From positions 29,708 to 93,707 of the forward strand of contig CAJUDX010000004.1 in assembly GCA_910584785.1 (NCBI GenBank): a stretch of DNA of 64,000 bases, read 5' to 3'. The notes below the pieces were generated by a model. That model was not told where the DNA came from. It ran no database searches and worked only from the letters and a program-made list of their open reading frames with translations. This DNA comes from an uncultured Lachnospiraceae bacterium (GTDB taxonomy: Bacteria > Bacillota > Clostridia > Lachnospirales > Lachnospiraceae). This document shows, one piece after another, positions 32,328 through 41,443 of this stretch. The position numbers were made by a program, and so were the translations under genes. Within the stretch, counting starts at the first letter, position 1. Each line of letters starts with the position of its first letter.

Positions 32328-34160
32328 ATGAGAATGAAAAGAGAAGATATAAGAAATATTGCCATTATTGCCCACGTTGATCATGGGAAAACAACGCTGG
32401 TGGATGAGCTGTTAAAGCAGAGCGGTGTGTTCAGGGCCAACCAGGAGGTGGTTGAGCGGGTAATGGATTCCAATGATATCGAGCGGGAGCGGGGAATTAC
32501 CATCCTGGCAAAAAATACAGCAGTCGTCTATAAGGGAACGAAGATTAATATTGTGGACACACCTGGACACGCGGATTTTGGCGGCGAAGTTGAACGGGTG
32601 TTAAAGATGGTGGATGGTGTGGTTCTGGTGGTGGATGCCTATGAAGGGGCGATGCCTCAGACGCGCTTTGTGCTGCAGAAGGCGTTGGAGATGGATCTTC
32701 CGGTGATCTGCTGTATTAATAAAATTGACCGCCCGGAGGCAAGGCCAGACGAGGTGGTGGACGAGGTTTTAGAGCTTTTGATGGACTTGGATGCTTCGGA
32801 TGAACAGCTGGACTGCCCCTTTGTCTATGCCTCGGCAAAGGCAGGATTTGCCAAAAAGGAATTAGGTGATCCTGAGGAAAACATGGTTCCGCTGTTTGAA
32901 ACGATTGTGGACTATATTCCTGCGCCCCAGGGCGACCCAGATGCGGCAGCCCAGGTTTTAATCAGCACCATTGATTATAATGAATATGTGGGTCGTATCG
33001 GTATCGGAAAAGTGGAATCTGGGCTGCTTAAGGTGAACCAGGAGTGTGTTCTGGTCAATCACCACGACCCGGATAAACATAAGAAGATTAAGATTGGAAA
33101 GCTTTACGAGTTTGATGGATTGAAGCGGGCGGAGGTTGTGGAAGCAAAGATTGGTTCGATTGTGGCGATTTCAGGGATTCCTGAAATTCATATTGGAGAT
33201 ACCATCTGTTCTGCGGATAATCCTGAACCGATTCCCTTTCAGAAGATTTCCGAGCCTACGATTTCAATGTATTTTATGGTCAATGACAGTCCTCTTGCCG
33301 GGCAGGAGGGCAAGTATATTACCTCCCGCCACATCCGTGACCGGCTGTTTCGGGAGTTAAACACGGATGTCAGCCTCAGGGTGGAAGAGACCGAGTCAGC
33401 GGACTGCTTTAAGGTGTCCGGGCGGGGCGAACTGCACCTGTCTGTCTTAATTGAGAATATGCGTCGTGAGGGCTTTGAATTTGCTGTCAGTAAGGCAGAG
33501 GTTATTTATAAATACAATGAGCGCAACCAGAAGCAGGAGCCGATGGAAATTGCCTATGTGGATGTGCCGGAGGAGTTTAGCGGTTCCGTTATCCAGAAGC
33601 TGACTGCAAGAAAGGGTGAACTGATGGGCATGTCCCCTATTGCCAGGGGTTATACCCGCCTGGAGTTTAACATCCCGTCCCGCGGTCTTATCGGCTACCG
33701 CGGCGAGTTTATGACAGATACTAAGGGAAACGGGATTTTAAATACAATATTTGACGGTTATGGGCCATATAAGGGGGATTTGTCTTACCGGCCTACGGGT
33801 TCACTGATTGCCTATGAATCAGGCGAGTCGATTACGTATGGATTATTTAACGCACAGGAGAGAGGCAGTTTGTTTATCGGACCGGGGGTTAAAGTGTATG
33901 CCGGCATGGTGATTGGTCAGAATCCCAAGGCGGAGGATATCGAGGTTAATGTCTGCAAGACAAAGAAATTAACGAATACCCGTTCTTCCAGTGCGGATGA
34001 AGCACTGCGCTTGGTTCCGCCCAGGGTAATGAGCTTAGAGCAATGCCTGGAATTTATCGATACGGATGAATTGCTGGAAATTACACCAAAATCGCTGAGG
34101 ATTCGCAAGAAAATTTTGGACCCGACATTGAGGAAAAGAGCTTCGTTTAAAAATAAATAG
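32328..34160 (+). CDS. typA: Translational GTPase TypA/BipA
   Basis: A 610-residue ribosome-binding GTPase. G-motifs are AHVDHGKTTL (G1, near residue 15), RGITILAKNT (G2), DTPGHADFGGEV (G3) and NKIDRP (G4, near 129). EF-G-like domains and the TypA-specific C-terminal domain follow (SRGLIGYRGEFMTDTKGNGI near 446, KKLTNTRSSSADEALRL near 546). It assists ribosome assembly and stress adaptation. A second ATG two codons on (32334) is equally possible. It has its own promoter and no clear partner gene. Confidence 0.96.
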   Translation: MRMKREDIRNIAIIAHVDHGKTTLVDELLKQSGVFRANQEVVERVMDSNDIERERGITILAKNTAVVYKGTKINIVDTPGHADFGGEVERVLKMVDGVVLVVDAYEGAMPQTRFVLQKALEMDLPVICCINKIDRPEARPDEVVDEVLELLMDLDASDEQLDCPFVYASAKAGFAKKELGDPEENMVPLFETIVDYIPAPQGDPDAAAQVLISTIDYNEYVGRIGIGKVESGLLKVNQECVLVNHHDPDKHKKIKIGKLYEFDGLKRAEVVEAKIGSIVAISGIPEIHIGDTICSADNPEPIPFQKISEPTISMYFMVNDSPLAGQEGKYITSRHIRDRLFRELNTDVSLRVEETESADCFKVSGRGELHLSVLIENMRREGFEFAVSKAEVIYKYNERNQKQEPMEIAYVDVPEEFSGSVIQKLTARKGELMGMSPIARGYTRLEFNIPSRGLIGYRGEFMTDTKGNGILNTIFDGYGPYKGDLSYRPTGSLIAYESGESITYGLFNAQERGSLFIGPGVKVYAGMVIGQNPKAEDIEVNVCKTKKLTNTRSSSADEALRLVPPRVMSLEQCLEFIDTDELLEITPKSLRIRKKILDPTLRKRASFKNK

Positions 34161-34339
34161 GAGGGGCTATCGTTTGCAACATTAGTTCCCAATAAAAAAT
34201 TTGTCGAAATTTTTCGTCGTTTTCCTCTTTCTTTTCTTCATATTTTGGTGTATTCTTTCATAAGATCGTTATGTGCAGCAAAAGAAAAGCTGCCCGGATT
34301 AGGCGGTAGCCAATTGAAAGGAAAGAGGAGAGAAATACA

Positions 34340-34966
34340 ATGTCAGAAAAAATGATTGAAAACAACAAGGTAAGCGTGATTGGTAAGATTGTATCTGGGT
34401 TTACATTCAGCCATGAGGTTTTTGGTGAAGGGTTTTATATGGTGGACCTGGAAGTAAACCGTCTCAGTGAACAGGCGGATATTATTCCCCTGATGATTTC
34501 CGAGCGGCTGATTAAGGTGGAAGAGGACTACCGGGGATGCACGGTGGAGGCTGTCGGGCAGTTCCGTTCCTATAACCGCCATGAAGGGGCGAAAAACAAG
34601 CTTGTTCTTTCCGTATTTGTCCGGGAAATTCATTTTATGGAAGAATTTACCGATTATACAAAGACAAATCAGATCTTTTTGGACGGATACATATGTAAGC
34701 TTCCGGTTTACCGGAAAACGCCGTTAGGACGGGAAATCGCAGACCTTTTACTGGCAGTAAACCGCCCGTATGGCAAATCGGATTACATTCCCTGCATTGC
34801 CTGGGGAAGAAATGCCCGTTTTGCTTCCAGCTTTGAAGTAGGGGCGCGGGTTAAGGTATGGGGACGGGTGCAAAGCCGCGAATATACGAAAAAACTCAGT
34901 GAAACTGAGTGTGAAAAGAGAGTGGCCTACGAGGTTTCCGTCAGCAAGCTGGAGTTTGGCGAATAG
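34340..34966 (+). CDS. Single-stranded DNA-binding-like protein with two OB-type halves
   Basis: A 208-residue protein. Residues about 9-98 (NKVSVIGKIVSGFTFSHEVF) and about 113-206 (NQIFLDGYICKLPVYRKTPL) each look like an OB fold. The second half resembles bacterial SSB/PriB more closely, with GREIADLLLAVNRPYGKSDY, IPCIAWGRNARFA and GARVKVWGRVQSREY. There is no acidic C-terminal tip of the DDIPF type found in the main SSB, so it is probably a secondary SSB. A strong AAAGGAAAGAGGAGAG site precedes the ATG. Function is inferred. Confidence 0.8.
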   Translation: MSEKMIENNKVSVIGKIVSGFTFSHEVFGEGFYMVDLEVNRLSEQADIIPLMISERLIKVEEDYRGCTVEAVGQFRSYNRHEGAKNKLVLSVFVREIHFMEEFTDYTKTNQIFLDGYICKLPVYRKTPLGREIADLLLAVNRPYGKSDYIPCIAWGRNARFASSFEVGARVKVWGRVQSREYTKKLSETECEKRVAYEVSVSKLEFGE

Positions 34967-35051
34967 GACAGTTTTGCCCTGGCAAAATCCGGTGAAGGGT
35001 GGCAAAAGGATAGAAAAAAGTAAGAAAAGTAAGAAAAATGTAAATAAATGT

Positions 35052-35080
35052 TTGCCAAACCGTCAATTCTATGATATGAT
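35052..35080 (+). promoter_or_regulatory. Promoter of the CobO-type gene
   Basis: TTGCCA (35052-35057), 17-bp spacer, TATGAT (35075-35080). Confidence 0.7.
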
Positions 35081-35138
35081 GGGGTTCGTTGATAAAGGCA
35101 GCGGAGAACCTATCCGCTTGATTAAGAGGTGCAATTAG

Positions 35139-35627
35139 ATGAAAAACGGGACAGTTCAGGTAATCTGTGGTTCGGGAAAAGGGAAGACCAGCATGGCTCT
35201 GGGTCTTGCCATCAGTGCGTTAGCGGAACAGAAACGGGTGATTATGATTCAGTTTTTAAAAGGCAGTCTGGAGCCGGAGCGGATGGAGGTGCTTAAGCGT
35301 TTAGAGCCGGAGCTGAAGGTGTTCCGTTTTGAAAAGTCGCCGGCATTTTTCGAACACCTTTCTGAGGAGGAGAAAAAAGAAGAGGAACGCAACATTCACA
35401 ATGGCCTGAATTTTGCCAAGAAGGTGATGGCGACAGGGGAATGCGATGTCTTAATTCTGGATGAAATTCTGGGGATTATTGACTGCGGGATTATGACTTG
35501 TGCGGAATTGATTCAGGCTTTGGATGCCAGGGAAAAGGAAATGTCGGTTATCCTGACCGGACTGGTATTCCCTGACGAGCTGGAAAATTATGTGGACGGA
35601 ATGACGACGATACAGAGTAAAGGTTAG
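35139..35627 (+). CDS. Cob(I)yrinic acid a,c-diamide adenosyltransferase-like protein
   Basis: A 162-residue P-loop protein of the CobO/BtuR family, which transfers the adenosyl group of ATP to corrinoids. The P-loop CGSGKGKTSMALGLAISAL begins near residue 10, and the Walker-B-like VLILDEILGII near 105 carries the family DE pair. It stands alone, with no other corrinoid gene or B12 riboswitch nearby. It may salvage cobamides, or it may be one of the P-loop relatives of uncertain substrate. Confidence 0.83.
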   Translation: MKNGTVQVICGSGKGKTSMALGLAISALAEQKRVIMIQFLKGSLEPERMEVLKRLEPELKVFRFEKSPAFFEHLSEEEKKEEERNIHNGLNFAKKVMATGECDVLILDEILGIIDCGIMTCAELIQALDAREKEMSVILTGLVFPDELENYVDGMTTIQSKG

Positions 35628-35651
35628 CCGCGGTTTAAGAAAAATCGGGCA

Positions 35652-35680
35652 TTGACAACCAGAAGGAAACATGATAGGAT
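35652..35680 (+). promoter_or_regulatory. Promoter of the dapA-dapB operon
   Basis: TTGACA (35652-35657), 17-bp spacer, TAGGAT (35675-35680). The start point would lie just before the riboswitch. Confidence 0.75.
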
Positions 35681-35693
35681 TAGTAAAAATAAA

Positions 35694-35853
35694 AGTAGAG
35701 GTCGCGCTGATTAAAAGTATACTGTCGGATGTGCCGGACGCAGGGGAAGGCAGTGGAAAGGAAGAAGCGCCGAAGGGAGGAAAACCGGGATTTCCAACCT
35801 GGGCATGTGGTAAATAGCCATATGACTGTCATCCAGGCGGATGGAGAGCTACT
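35694..35853 (+). ncRNA. Lysine riboswitch (L-box) aptamer
   Basis: The element matches the L-box layout: AGAGGTCGCG near the 5' end, GTGGAAAGG and AAGCGCCGAAGG in the middle, GACTGTCATCC near 35824, and GGAGAGCTACT at the 3' side. The closing stem pairs AGTAG (35694-35698) with CTACT (35849-35853). L-box RNAs bind lysine. Position before dapA, the first committed step of lysine and diaminopimelate synthesis, fits exactly. A terminator follows 35 nt later. Confidence 0.9.
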
Positions 35854-35887
35854 GAAGAAGAAACAGGGAACGAATGTGTTTATGATT

Positions 35888-35922
35888 CAGGGCTGACCAT
35901 GCGGCGTCGGTCCTGTTTTTTT
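35888..35922 (+). terminator. Riboswitch expression-platform terminator
   Basis: Ten-pair stem CAGGGCTGAC (35888-35897) with GTCGGTCCTG (35906-35915), then seven Ts. High lysine should favour this stem and stop transcription before dapA. Confidence 0.85.
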
Positions 35923-35980
35923 GATTCTTTGTTCTGGATTTTAGTTTATTGATTGTTATGAGGATAAGGAGGAAACGGTT

Positions 35981-36874
35981 ATGGCAGTTTTTGAAGGTGC
36001 AGGCGTGGCTCTGGTTACGCCGATGATGGCAAATGGAGACGTAAATTATGCCAAGCTGGAGGAAATTTTAGAGGAGCAGATTGCAGAGGGAACCGATGCG
36101 ATTGTGGCCTGTGGTACGACAGGGGAGGCATCTACGCTGACCCATGAAGAGCATTTGGATGTTATCCGCTATACCTGTCAGGTGGTGAAGAAGAGGATAC
36201 CTGTGGTTGCCGGTACAGGTTCAAATTGTACGCAGACGGCGATTTATTTGTCCCAGGAGGCTGAAAAGGCCGGGGCAGACGGGGTTTTAGTGGTATCGCC
36301 GTATTATAATAAGGCGACACAGAATGGCCTGATTGCGCATTTTAAGGCGGTTGCCGATTCCCTTTCTATTCCGGTGATTTTATATAATATTCCAGGAAGA
36401 ACAGGGGTAAATATCCAGCCAAAAACTATTGTCACTCTCTGTAAGACCGTGGAAAACATTGTGGGTGTAAAGGAAGCCAGCGGAGACTTTTCCCATATTG
36501 CTTCGCTGATGAGTATGGCAGAGGGCTGCGTGGATTTATATTCGGGCAATGATGACCAGATTATCCCGGTATTATCCATGGGCGGCAAGGGTGTGATTTC
36601 TGTTCTTTCCAATGTGGCGCCAAAACAGACCCATGATATCTGTGCTTCCTATTTTGCAGGAGAGGTAAAAAAGAGCATGGAAATGCAATTGGCGGCGATT
36701 CCCCTGATTACCGAGCTTTTCCGCGAGGTTAACCCGATTCCGGTGAAGGCGGCGATGAATCTGATGGGTAAGGAAGTCGGCAGCCTTCGTCCGCCGCTGA
36801 GTGAAATGGAAGTACAAAATCAGGCATTGCTTGAGCAGGCGATGAAGGATTATGGGATTTTATCAGCGGAATAA
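35981..36874 (+). CDS. dapA: 4-hydroxy-tetrahydrodipicolinate synthase
   Basis: A 297-residue TIM-barrel aldolase that condenses pyruvate with aspartate semialdehyde. Signatures are ACGTTGEASTLTHEEH near residue 44, PYYNKATQNGL near 108, the YNIPGRTGVN tyrosine near 136, and the Schiff-base lysine in GVKEASGDF near 164. The ATG has AAGGAGG at a good distance. It is the first gene of a riboswitch-controlled operon with dapB, 14 bp away. Confidence 0.97.
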   Translation: MAVFEGAGVALVTPMMANGDVNYAKLEEILEEQIAEGTDAIVACGTTGEASTLTHEEHLDVIRYTCQVVKKRIPVVAGTGSNCTQTAIYLSQEAEKAGADGVLVVSPYYNKATQNGLIAHFKAVADSLSIPVILYNIPGRTGVNIQPKTIVTLCKTVENIVGVKEASGDFSHIASLMSMAEGCVDLYSGNDDQIIPVLSMGGKGVISVLSNVAPKQTHDICASYFAGEVKKSMEMQLAAIPLITELFREVNPIPVKAAMNLMGKEVGSLRPPLSEMEVQNQALLEQAMKDYGILSAE

Positions 36875-36888
36875 GGGAGGCGCTACTG

Positions 36889-37653
36889 ATGATAAGAATG
36901 CTGATGCACGGCTGTAATGGGGCGATGGGACAGGTGATTGCACAGATTGCTGAACAGGATAAGGACATCGAAATTACAGCAGGTGTGGATATTAATACAC
37001 AAAAAAGAAATAACTTTCCCGTTTTTGCCTCACTTGAGGAAGTGAAGGAAGAGGTGGATGTGATCATTGATTTTGCTTCGGCAAAGGCAGTGGACGGTTT
37101 GCTGGATTTTTGCAGGAAAAGGAAGGTTCCGGTGGTATTATGCACAACAGGACTGAGCGGGGAACAGCTTGAGGCAGTGGAGGAGGCAGCAGAGGAAACA
37201 GCAGTACTGCGCTCAGCGAATATGTCCCTTGGCGTGAACCTTTTATTTACGCTGGTGGCGGAGGCGGCAAAAGTTTTAGCTGCGTCAGGTTTTGATATGG
37301 AGATTGTGGAAAAGCACCATAATCAAAAGATGGATGCCCCCAGCGGCACGGCGCTTGCCCTGGCGGACGCGATTAACGAGGCGATGGAGAATACCTATCA
37401 TTATACGTACGACCGAAGCCAGAGAAGAGAAAAGCGGGATATAAAGGAAATCGGGATCAGTGCGGTTCGCGGAGGTTCAATTGTCGGGGAGCATGATGTG
37501 ATTTTTGCAGGGAAGGATGAGGTAGTAACCATCAGCCATACAGCGTATTCTAAGGCAATCTTTGCCAAGGGCGCAGTGGCAGCGGCAAAATTTCTGGCTG
37601 GGAAGGGCGCAGGGCGGTATACGATGGCGGATGTGATATCCCAGGCAGATTAA
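36889..37653 (+). CDS. dapB: 4-hydroxy-tetrahydrodipicolinate reductase
   Basis: A 254-residue reductase that follows DapA in diaminopimelate and lysine synthesis. The nucleotide-binding start MLMHGCNGAMGQVIAQIAE is present. The catalytic signature EIVEKHHNQKMDAPSGTAL (near 139-157) has the two active histidines and the lysine. The ATG is preceded by GGGAGGCGCTACTG. It shares the L-box controlled transcript with dapA. Confidence 0.97.
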   Translation: MIRMLMHGCNGAMGQVIAQIAEQDKDIEITAGVDINTQKRNNFPVFASLEEVKEEVDVIIDFASAKAVDGLLDFCRKRKVPVVLCTTGLSGEQLEAVEEAAEETAVLRSANMSLGVNLLFTLVAEAAKVLAASGFDMEIVEKHHNQKMDAPSGTALALADAINEAMENTYHYTYDRSQRREKRDIKEIGISAVRGGSIVGEHDVIFAGKDEVVTISHTAYSKAIFAKGAVAAAKFLAGKGAGRYTMADVISQAD

Positions 37654-37788
37654 GCAGTAGTTCAGTCAGCTGGGTTTGTTTATGCACAAAAGTTTGCTGG
37701 TGCAAAAAATTGGTAAATAATGGATGATTAATTTTCTGTATTCTGATTATACTAATAGCGCAAGAGAGGTAGAAAGGAGATGGAAATT

Positions 37789-38148
37789 ATGAAAAAGGTA
37801 AAAGTTTTGTTGATTTGCCTGGCGGCGGCTATGCTGATGGCAGGACTGACAGGCTGTTCCAGCCGAAGAGATACCAACACGACGACCCCAAATTCTTCTG
37901 CGGCGGGAAGCACCACAGCCGGCGAGTCCGGCTCCGGTACAGCAGCGCAGGATACCGAAGGAATGGAAGAAACCACGACAGAGGACGGCTTAAATAACAA
38001 TAATGATGAGACAAACCGCACAGAAAATGAAGCTGGAGCCGGAAGCACAGGAAGCACCGAAGGCGAAACAGGAGTAATTGACGGTCTGATTGATGATGTG
38101 GAGAACGGCGTGGATGATATGATGAACGATACGACAAATGAACATTAA
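37789..38148 (+). CDS. Small lipoprotein, Thr/Ser/Gly-rich
   Basis: A 119-residue protein with an N-terminal signal (MKKVKVLLICLAAAMLMAGL) and lipobox LTGC (Cys near residue 24), followed by a low-complexity Thr/Ser/Gly/Glu sequence with many TTA and GST runs. It ends in an acidic helix (DGLIDDVENGVDDMMND). It is probably anchored outside the membrane; no function was recognised. The ATG at 37789 is nine bases from AAAGGAG. TATACT at 37748-37753 could be its -10. Confidence 0.75.
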   Translation: MKKVKVLLICLAAAMLMAGLTGCSSRRDTNTTTPNSSAAGSTTAGESGSGTAAQDTEGMEETTTEDGLNNNNDETNRTENEAGAGSTGSTEGETGVIDGLIDDVENGVDDMMNDTTNEH

Positions 38149-38179
38149 AGATGAATATACTTTAATGCAGTTTTAGAAC

Positions 38180-38238
38180 AAAGCAGGCATAAAGCTTTTT
38201 GTTTCCTTTCATTGGACTGGCTGTATGCCTGCTTTTTT
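38180..38238 (+). terminator. Probable terminator of the lipoprotein gene
   Basis: AAGCAGGCAT and ATGCCTGCTT pair across a long loop of about 35 nt, followed by TTTTT. Confidence 0.6.
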
Positions 38239-38399
38239 GTGCTGTTTCTGCATTTGTTTTCAGAATCTACATCTTACTATACTGGCTGTAATAACCATAT
38301 TTTGGAAATTTCGCTTGCGCAATGTTTTGAACTGTGTTATGATAATTGGTAATATATGGAAATTTAAAATCAAACTACATTGGAAAGAGTCAGTGATAG

Positions 38400-39008
38400 A
38401 TGATGAATAGGAAAGGAAGATGGAGCGCAAGGGAGGAAATCCGGCGGATAAATCAGATAAGTAAAATAAATCAGAAAAGTAACATAAGTCAGATAAATCA
38501 GATAAGTAACATAAGTCAGATAGGTACGATAAGCCGAATAAATAAGATAAGGCTGGTAAAATGGAAATGGCGGGCGAGGAGGCAGAAATTACGATGGTTT
38601 TCTTCCGCTTTGAAAAGAAAAGCAGCCCGTGAACCCAGGCGATGGAAGCAGACCATGCGAAGTGTGTGCTCATTTTGTTTATGGATGGGACTGGGTGTGT
38701 TTATGCTGGTCGTCAGCTGGGAACTGTTTTGGCGGATGGGAGAGGCCTCGGTTTCCGGCGCTCTGCTTAGTAAGGGGGAAACGGCAAACGAAAAAATAGC
38801 TGATAGGATGGAAAGAGTTGAAGGATTGGAAAGGAAAGAAGCCGGAGAGAAAAAAGTGGTTAAACAGAAAACATGGGTAAGGCAGGGAAGTGAAACAGGG
38901 GATGGAGAAAGATTTGGGATTGAATTGCGGATTCAGGACGGGAAGATTGTTTTTTTCAGGGAAAAAGAAGAGAATTTATCTGGCATGTACAAAATAAAGC
39001 TTAAGTGA
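38400..39008 (+). CDS. Hypothetical membrane protein with N-terminal repeats
   Basis: A 202-residue frame. Residues 17-50 are a repeat of INQIS/NISQI type, encoded by tandem ATAAGTCAGATAAATC-like DNA. A basic segment follows (WKWRARRQKLRWFSSALKRK), then one membrane segment (CSFCLWMGLGVFMLVVSWEL, about 91-110) and a charged outer part. No family was recognised. The ribosome binding site is weak and the repeat part could be non-coding, so the true start may be later. Whether it is a gene is uncertain. Confidence 0.45.
   Translation: MMNRKGRWSAREEIRRINQISKINQKSNISQINQISNISQIGTISRINKIRLVKWKWRARRQKLRWFSSALKRKAAREPRRWKQTMRSVCSFCLWMGLGVFMLVVSWELFWRMGEASVSGALLSKGETANEKIADRMERVEGLERKEAGEKKVVKQKTWVRQGSETGDGERFGIELRIQDGKIVFFREKEENLSGMYKIKLK
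38455..38560 (+). repeat. Short tandem repeat tract
   Basis: The motifs CAGATAAGTAACATAAGT and ATAAATCAGATAAGTA are repeated several times in about 100 bp, with copies differing by a few bases. The unit is roughly 18-30 bp. It falls in the 5' part of the hypothetical gene at 38400 and is open to slippage. Confidence 0.6.
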
Positions 39009-39055
39009 TTCTTTACCACTTGCCTATTCATTAGATAAATTAATAGATAAAGCAC

Positions 39056-39084
39056 TTGTAATTAGCTATGCTTTGCATTATAAT
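39056..39084 (+). promoter_or_regulatory. purC promoter
   Basis: TTGTAA (39056-39061), 17-bp spacer, consensus TATAAT (39079-39084). No purine riboswitch was seen in the 80-nt leader. Confidence 0.8.
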
Positions 39085-39172
39085 TTGAAACATCACAGAG
39101 AAAAAGAATTAACGATGGATAAATGTAATTCACAAGGCAACTTAAATATGGGAAAAGAAAGGACAAAGAACC

Positions 39173-39880
39173 ATGGAGAAAAAGGAATTATTGTACGAAG
39201 GTAAAGCAAAAAAAGTCTATACGACAGAAAATCCTGATGTATTAATTGTTTCTTATAAGGATGATGCCACAGCATTTAACGGCTTAAAGAAGGGGACGAT
39301 CGTCGGAAAAGGTGCGATTAATAACCGGATGACGAATCATATTTTTAAGAAGCTGGAAGCGAAGGGCGTTCCCACGCATTTGGTTGAGGAATTAAGCGAC
39401 CGGGATACTGCGGTAAAGAAGGTGGAGATTGTTCCGTTAGAGGTTATTATCCGCAATTTCTCTGCCGGGAGCTTTGCAAAGAAGATGGGGATGGAAGAGG
39501 GTGTGAAGTTTATCCAGCCTACGCTTGAGTTTAGCTATAAAAATGATGATTTAGGCGATCCCTTTATTAATAAGTACTATGCCCTGGCACTGGGGCTGGC
39601 GACGGAAGAGGAGATTGAGGCGATCACGAAGTACGCTTTCCTGGTTAACGAGGTAATGCAGGAGTACTTTGCCTCTCTGAATATTGAATTAATCGATTTT
39701 AAGATTGAATTTGGTCGTTACCATGGTCAGATTATCTTGGCAGACGAGGTTTCCCCGGATACCTGCCGCCTGTGGGATAAGGATACACATGAAAAGCTGG
39801 ATAAAGACCGTTTCCGCCGCGATTTGGGTAATGTCGAGGATGCTTATCAGGAAGTATTCCGCCGTTTGGGCATTGTATAA
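39173..39880 (+). CDS. purC: Phosphoribosylaminoimidazole-succinocarboxamide synthase
   Basis: A 235-residue SAICAR synthase: ATP-dependent joining of CAIR and aspartate in purine synthesis. Typical parts are YEGKAKKVYTTENPDVLIVS at the start, LEVIIRNFSAGSFAKKMGM near residue 90, and LIDFKIEFGR with DEVSPDTCRLWD near 180-200. Length is normal. purB follows 36 bp later, so the two form an operon. Confidence 0.96.
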   Translation: MEKKELLYEGKAKKVYTTENPDVLIVSYKDDATAFNGLKKGTIVGKGAINNRMTNHIFKKLEAKGVPTHLVEELSDRDTAVKKVEIVPLEVIIRNFSAGSFAKKMGMEEGVKFIQPTLEFSYKNDDLGDPFINKYYALALGLATEEEIEAITKYAFLVNEVMQEYFASLNIELIDFKIEFGRYHGQIILADEVSPDTCRLWDKDTHEKLDKDRFRRDLGNVEDAYQEVFRRLGIV

Positions 39881-39916
39881 GATAAACGGCAGAGAAAAAA
39901 CGAAGGTGGAGGTTTT

Positions 39917-41347
39917 ATGAACGACAGATACGTAAGTCCCCTGTCTGAGCGCTATGCCAGCCGGGAGATGCAGTATATTTTTTCCCCGGATAAAAAATTT
40001 AAGACCTGGAGAAAGCTGTGGATTGCGCTGGCAGAAACGGAACAGGAACTGGGGCTTCCGATTACCGACGAGCAGATCGGGGAATTAAAGGCACATGCGG
40101 AGGAGATTAATTACGATGTGGCAAAGGAGCGTGAGCGCCTGGTCCGCCATGATGTGATGTCTCATGTGTATGCGTATGGTGTGCAGTGTCCCAAGGCAAA
40201 AGGAATTATTCATTTGGGGGCAACTTCCTGCTATGTGGGAGATAATACCGATATTATTATTATGACAGAGGCGCTTTCGCTGGTGAAGAAAAAGCTGCTT
40301 AATGTTATCGCAGAACTGGCAGCGTTTGCTGACCGCTATAAGGAGCAGCCAACTCTTGCCTTCACCCATTTCCAGCCCGCCCAGCCGACGACAGTGGGGA
40401 AGAGGGCGACGCTATGGATGATGGATCTGACCCTGGATCTGGAAGATTTGGAGCATGTTTTGTCCTCGATGAAGCTGCTTGGTTCTAAAGGAACGACTGG
40501 GACACAGGCAAGCTTTTTGGAGCTGTTTGACAATGATCATGAAAAATGCCGCAGGGCTGATCAGAGGATTGCTGAAAAGATGGGTTTTTCCGGCTGCTAT
40601 GCCGTATCCGGGCAGACCTATTCCCGCAAAATCGACAGCCGTGTGCTCTCCGTTTTGGCAGGGATTGCCCAGAGCGCACATAAGTTTTCCAACGATGTAC
40701 GCCTGCTTCAGCATTTAAAAGAAGTGGAAGAGCCATTTGAGAAAAATCAGATTGGTTCCTCGGCGATGGCTTATAAGCGGAATCCCATGCGCAGTGAGAG
40801 AATTGCTTCCCTGGCAAATTATGTAATGGCAGATGTGATGAACCCCATGCTGGTTGCCTCTACGCAGTGGTTTGAGCGTACGTTGGATGACTCAGCAAAT
40901 AAGCGGCTTTCTGTGCCCGAAGGCTTTTTGGCGGTGGATGGAATTTTAGATTTATATATGAATGTTGTGGATGGCCTGGTGGTTTATCCCAAGGTCATTG
41001 AAAAACACATGCTGGCAGAGCTTCCCTTTATGTCGACGGAAAATATTATGATGGACGCTGTCAAAGCCGGCGGAGATCGTCAGGAACTTCACGAAAAAAT
41101 CCGCACCCTTTCCATGGAAGCCGGAAAGAATGTAAAGGTAAACGGGCAGGAGAATAATCTTTTAGCACTGATTGCAGCCGATCCGGCCTTTAACCTGACC
41201 TTAGAAGAATTGCAAAAGACGATGGACCCAAAAAAATATGTGGGTCGTGCGCCTGAGCAGGTGGAAGAGTTCTTAGATGAGGTTATCGCTCCTATACTGA
41301 AGGAAAATAAAGAAATATTGGGGATGAAAGCGGAGATTTTGGTATAG
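39917..41347 (+). CDS. purB: Adenylosuccinate lyase
   Basis: A 476-residue fumarase/aspartase-superfamily enzyme. It cleaves SAICAR and adenylosuccinate, the step after PurC and after PurA. The superfamily signature GSSAMAYKRNPMRSERI is near residue 281. THFQPAQPTTVGKRATLW (near 153) holds the catalytic histidine region. The start ATG has GAAGGTGGAGG upstream. It converges with purA, so three steps of AMP synthesis are grouped here. Confidence 0.96.
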   Translation: MNDRYVSPLSERYASREMQYIFSPDKKFKTWRKLWIALAETEQELGLPITDEQIGELKAHAEEINYDVAKERERLVRHDVMSHVYAYGVQCPKAKGIIHLGATSCYVGDNTDIIIMTEALSLVKKKLLNVIAELAAFADRYKEQPTLAFTHFQPAQPTTVGKRATLWMMDLTLDLEDLEHVLSSMKLLGSKGTTGTQASFLELFDNDHEKCRRADQRIAEKMGFSGCYAVSGQTYSRKIDSRVLSVLAGIAQSAHKFSNDVRLLQHLKEVEEPFEKNQIGSSAMAYKRNPMRSERIASLANYVMADVMNPMLVASTQWFERTLDDSANKRLSVPEGFLAVDGILDLYMNVVDGLVVYPKVIEKHMLAELPFMSTENIMMDAVKAGGDRQELHEKIRTLSMEAGKNVKVNGQENNLLALIAADPAFNLTLEELQKTMDPKKYVGRAPEQVEEFLDEVIAPILKENKEILGMKAEILV

Positions 41348-41395
41348 CGGGCTGCTGCAGGTCAGCACATGGTAGATTGAAATAAAAAGACAGAT

Positions 41396-41442
41396 AAAAA
41401 GAAGAGGTATTCCACAGGTATAACCGGACACCTCTTCTTTAT
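41396..41442. terminator. Bidirectional terminator between purB and purA
   Basis: AAAAGAAGAGGT and ACCTCTTCTTT flank a 20-nt loop, with T-runs on the 3' side in both directions. It serves purB on the + strand and purA on the - strand. Confidence 0.8.
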
Positions 41443-41443
41443 T

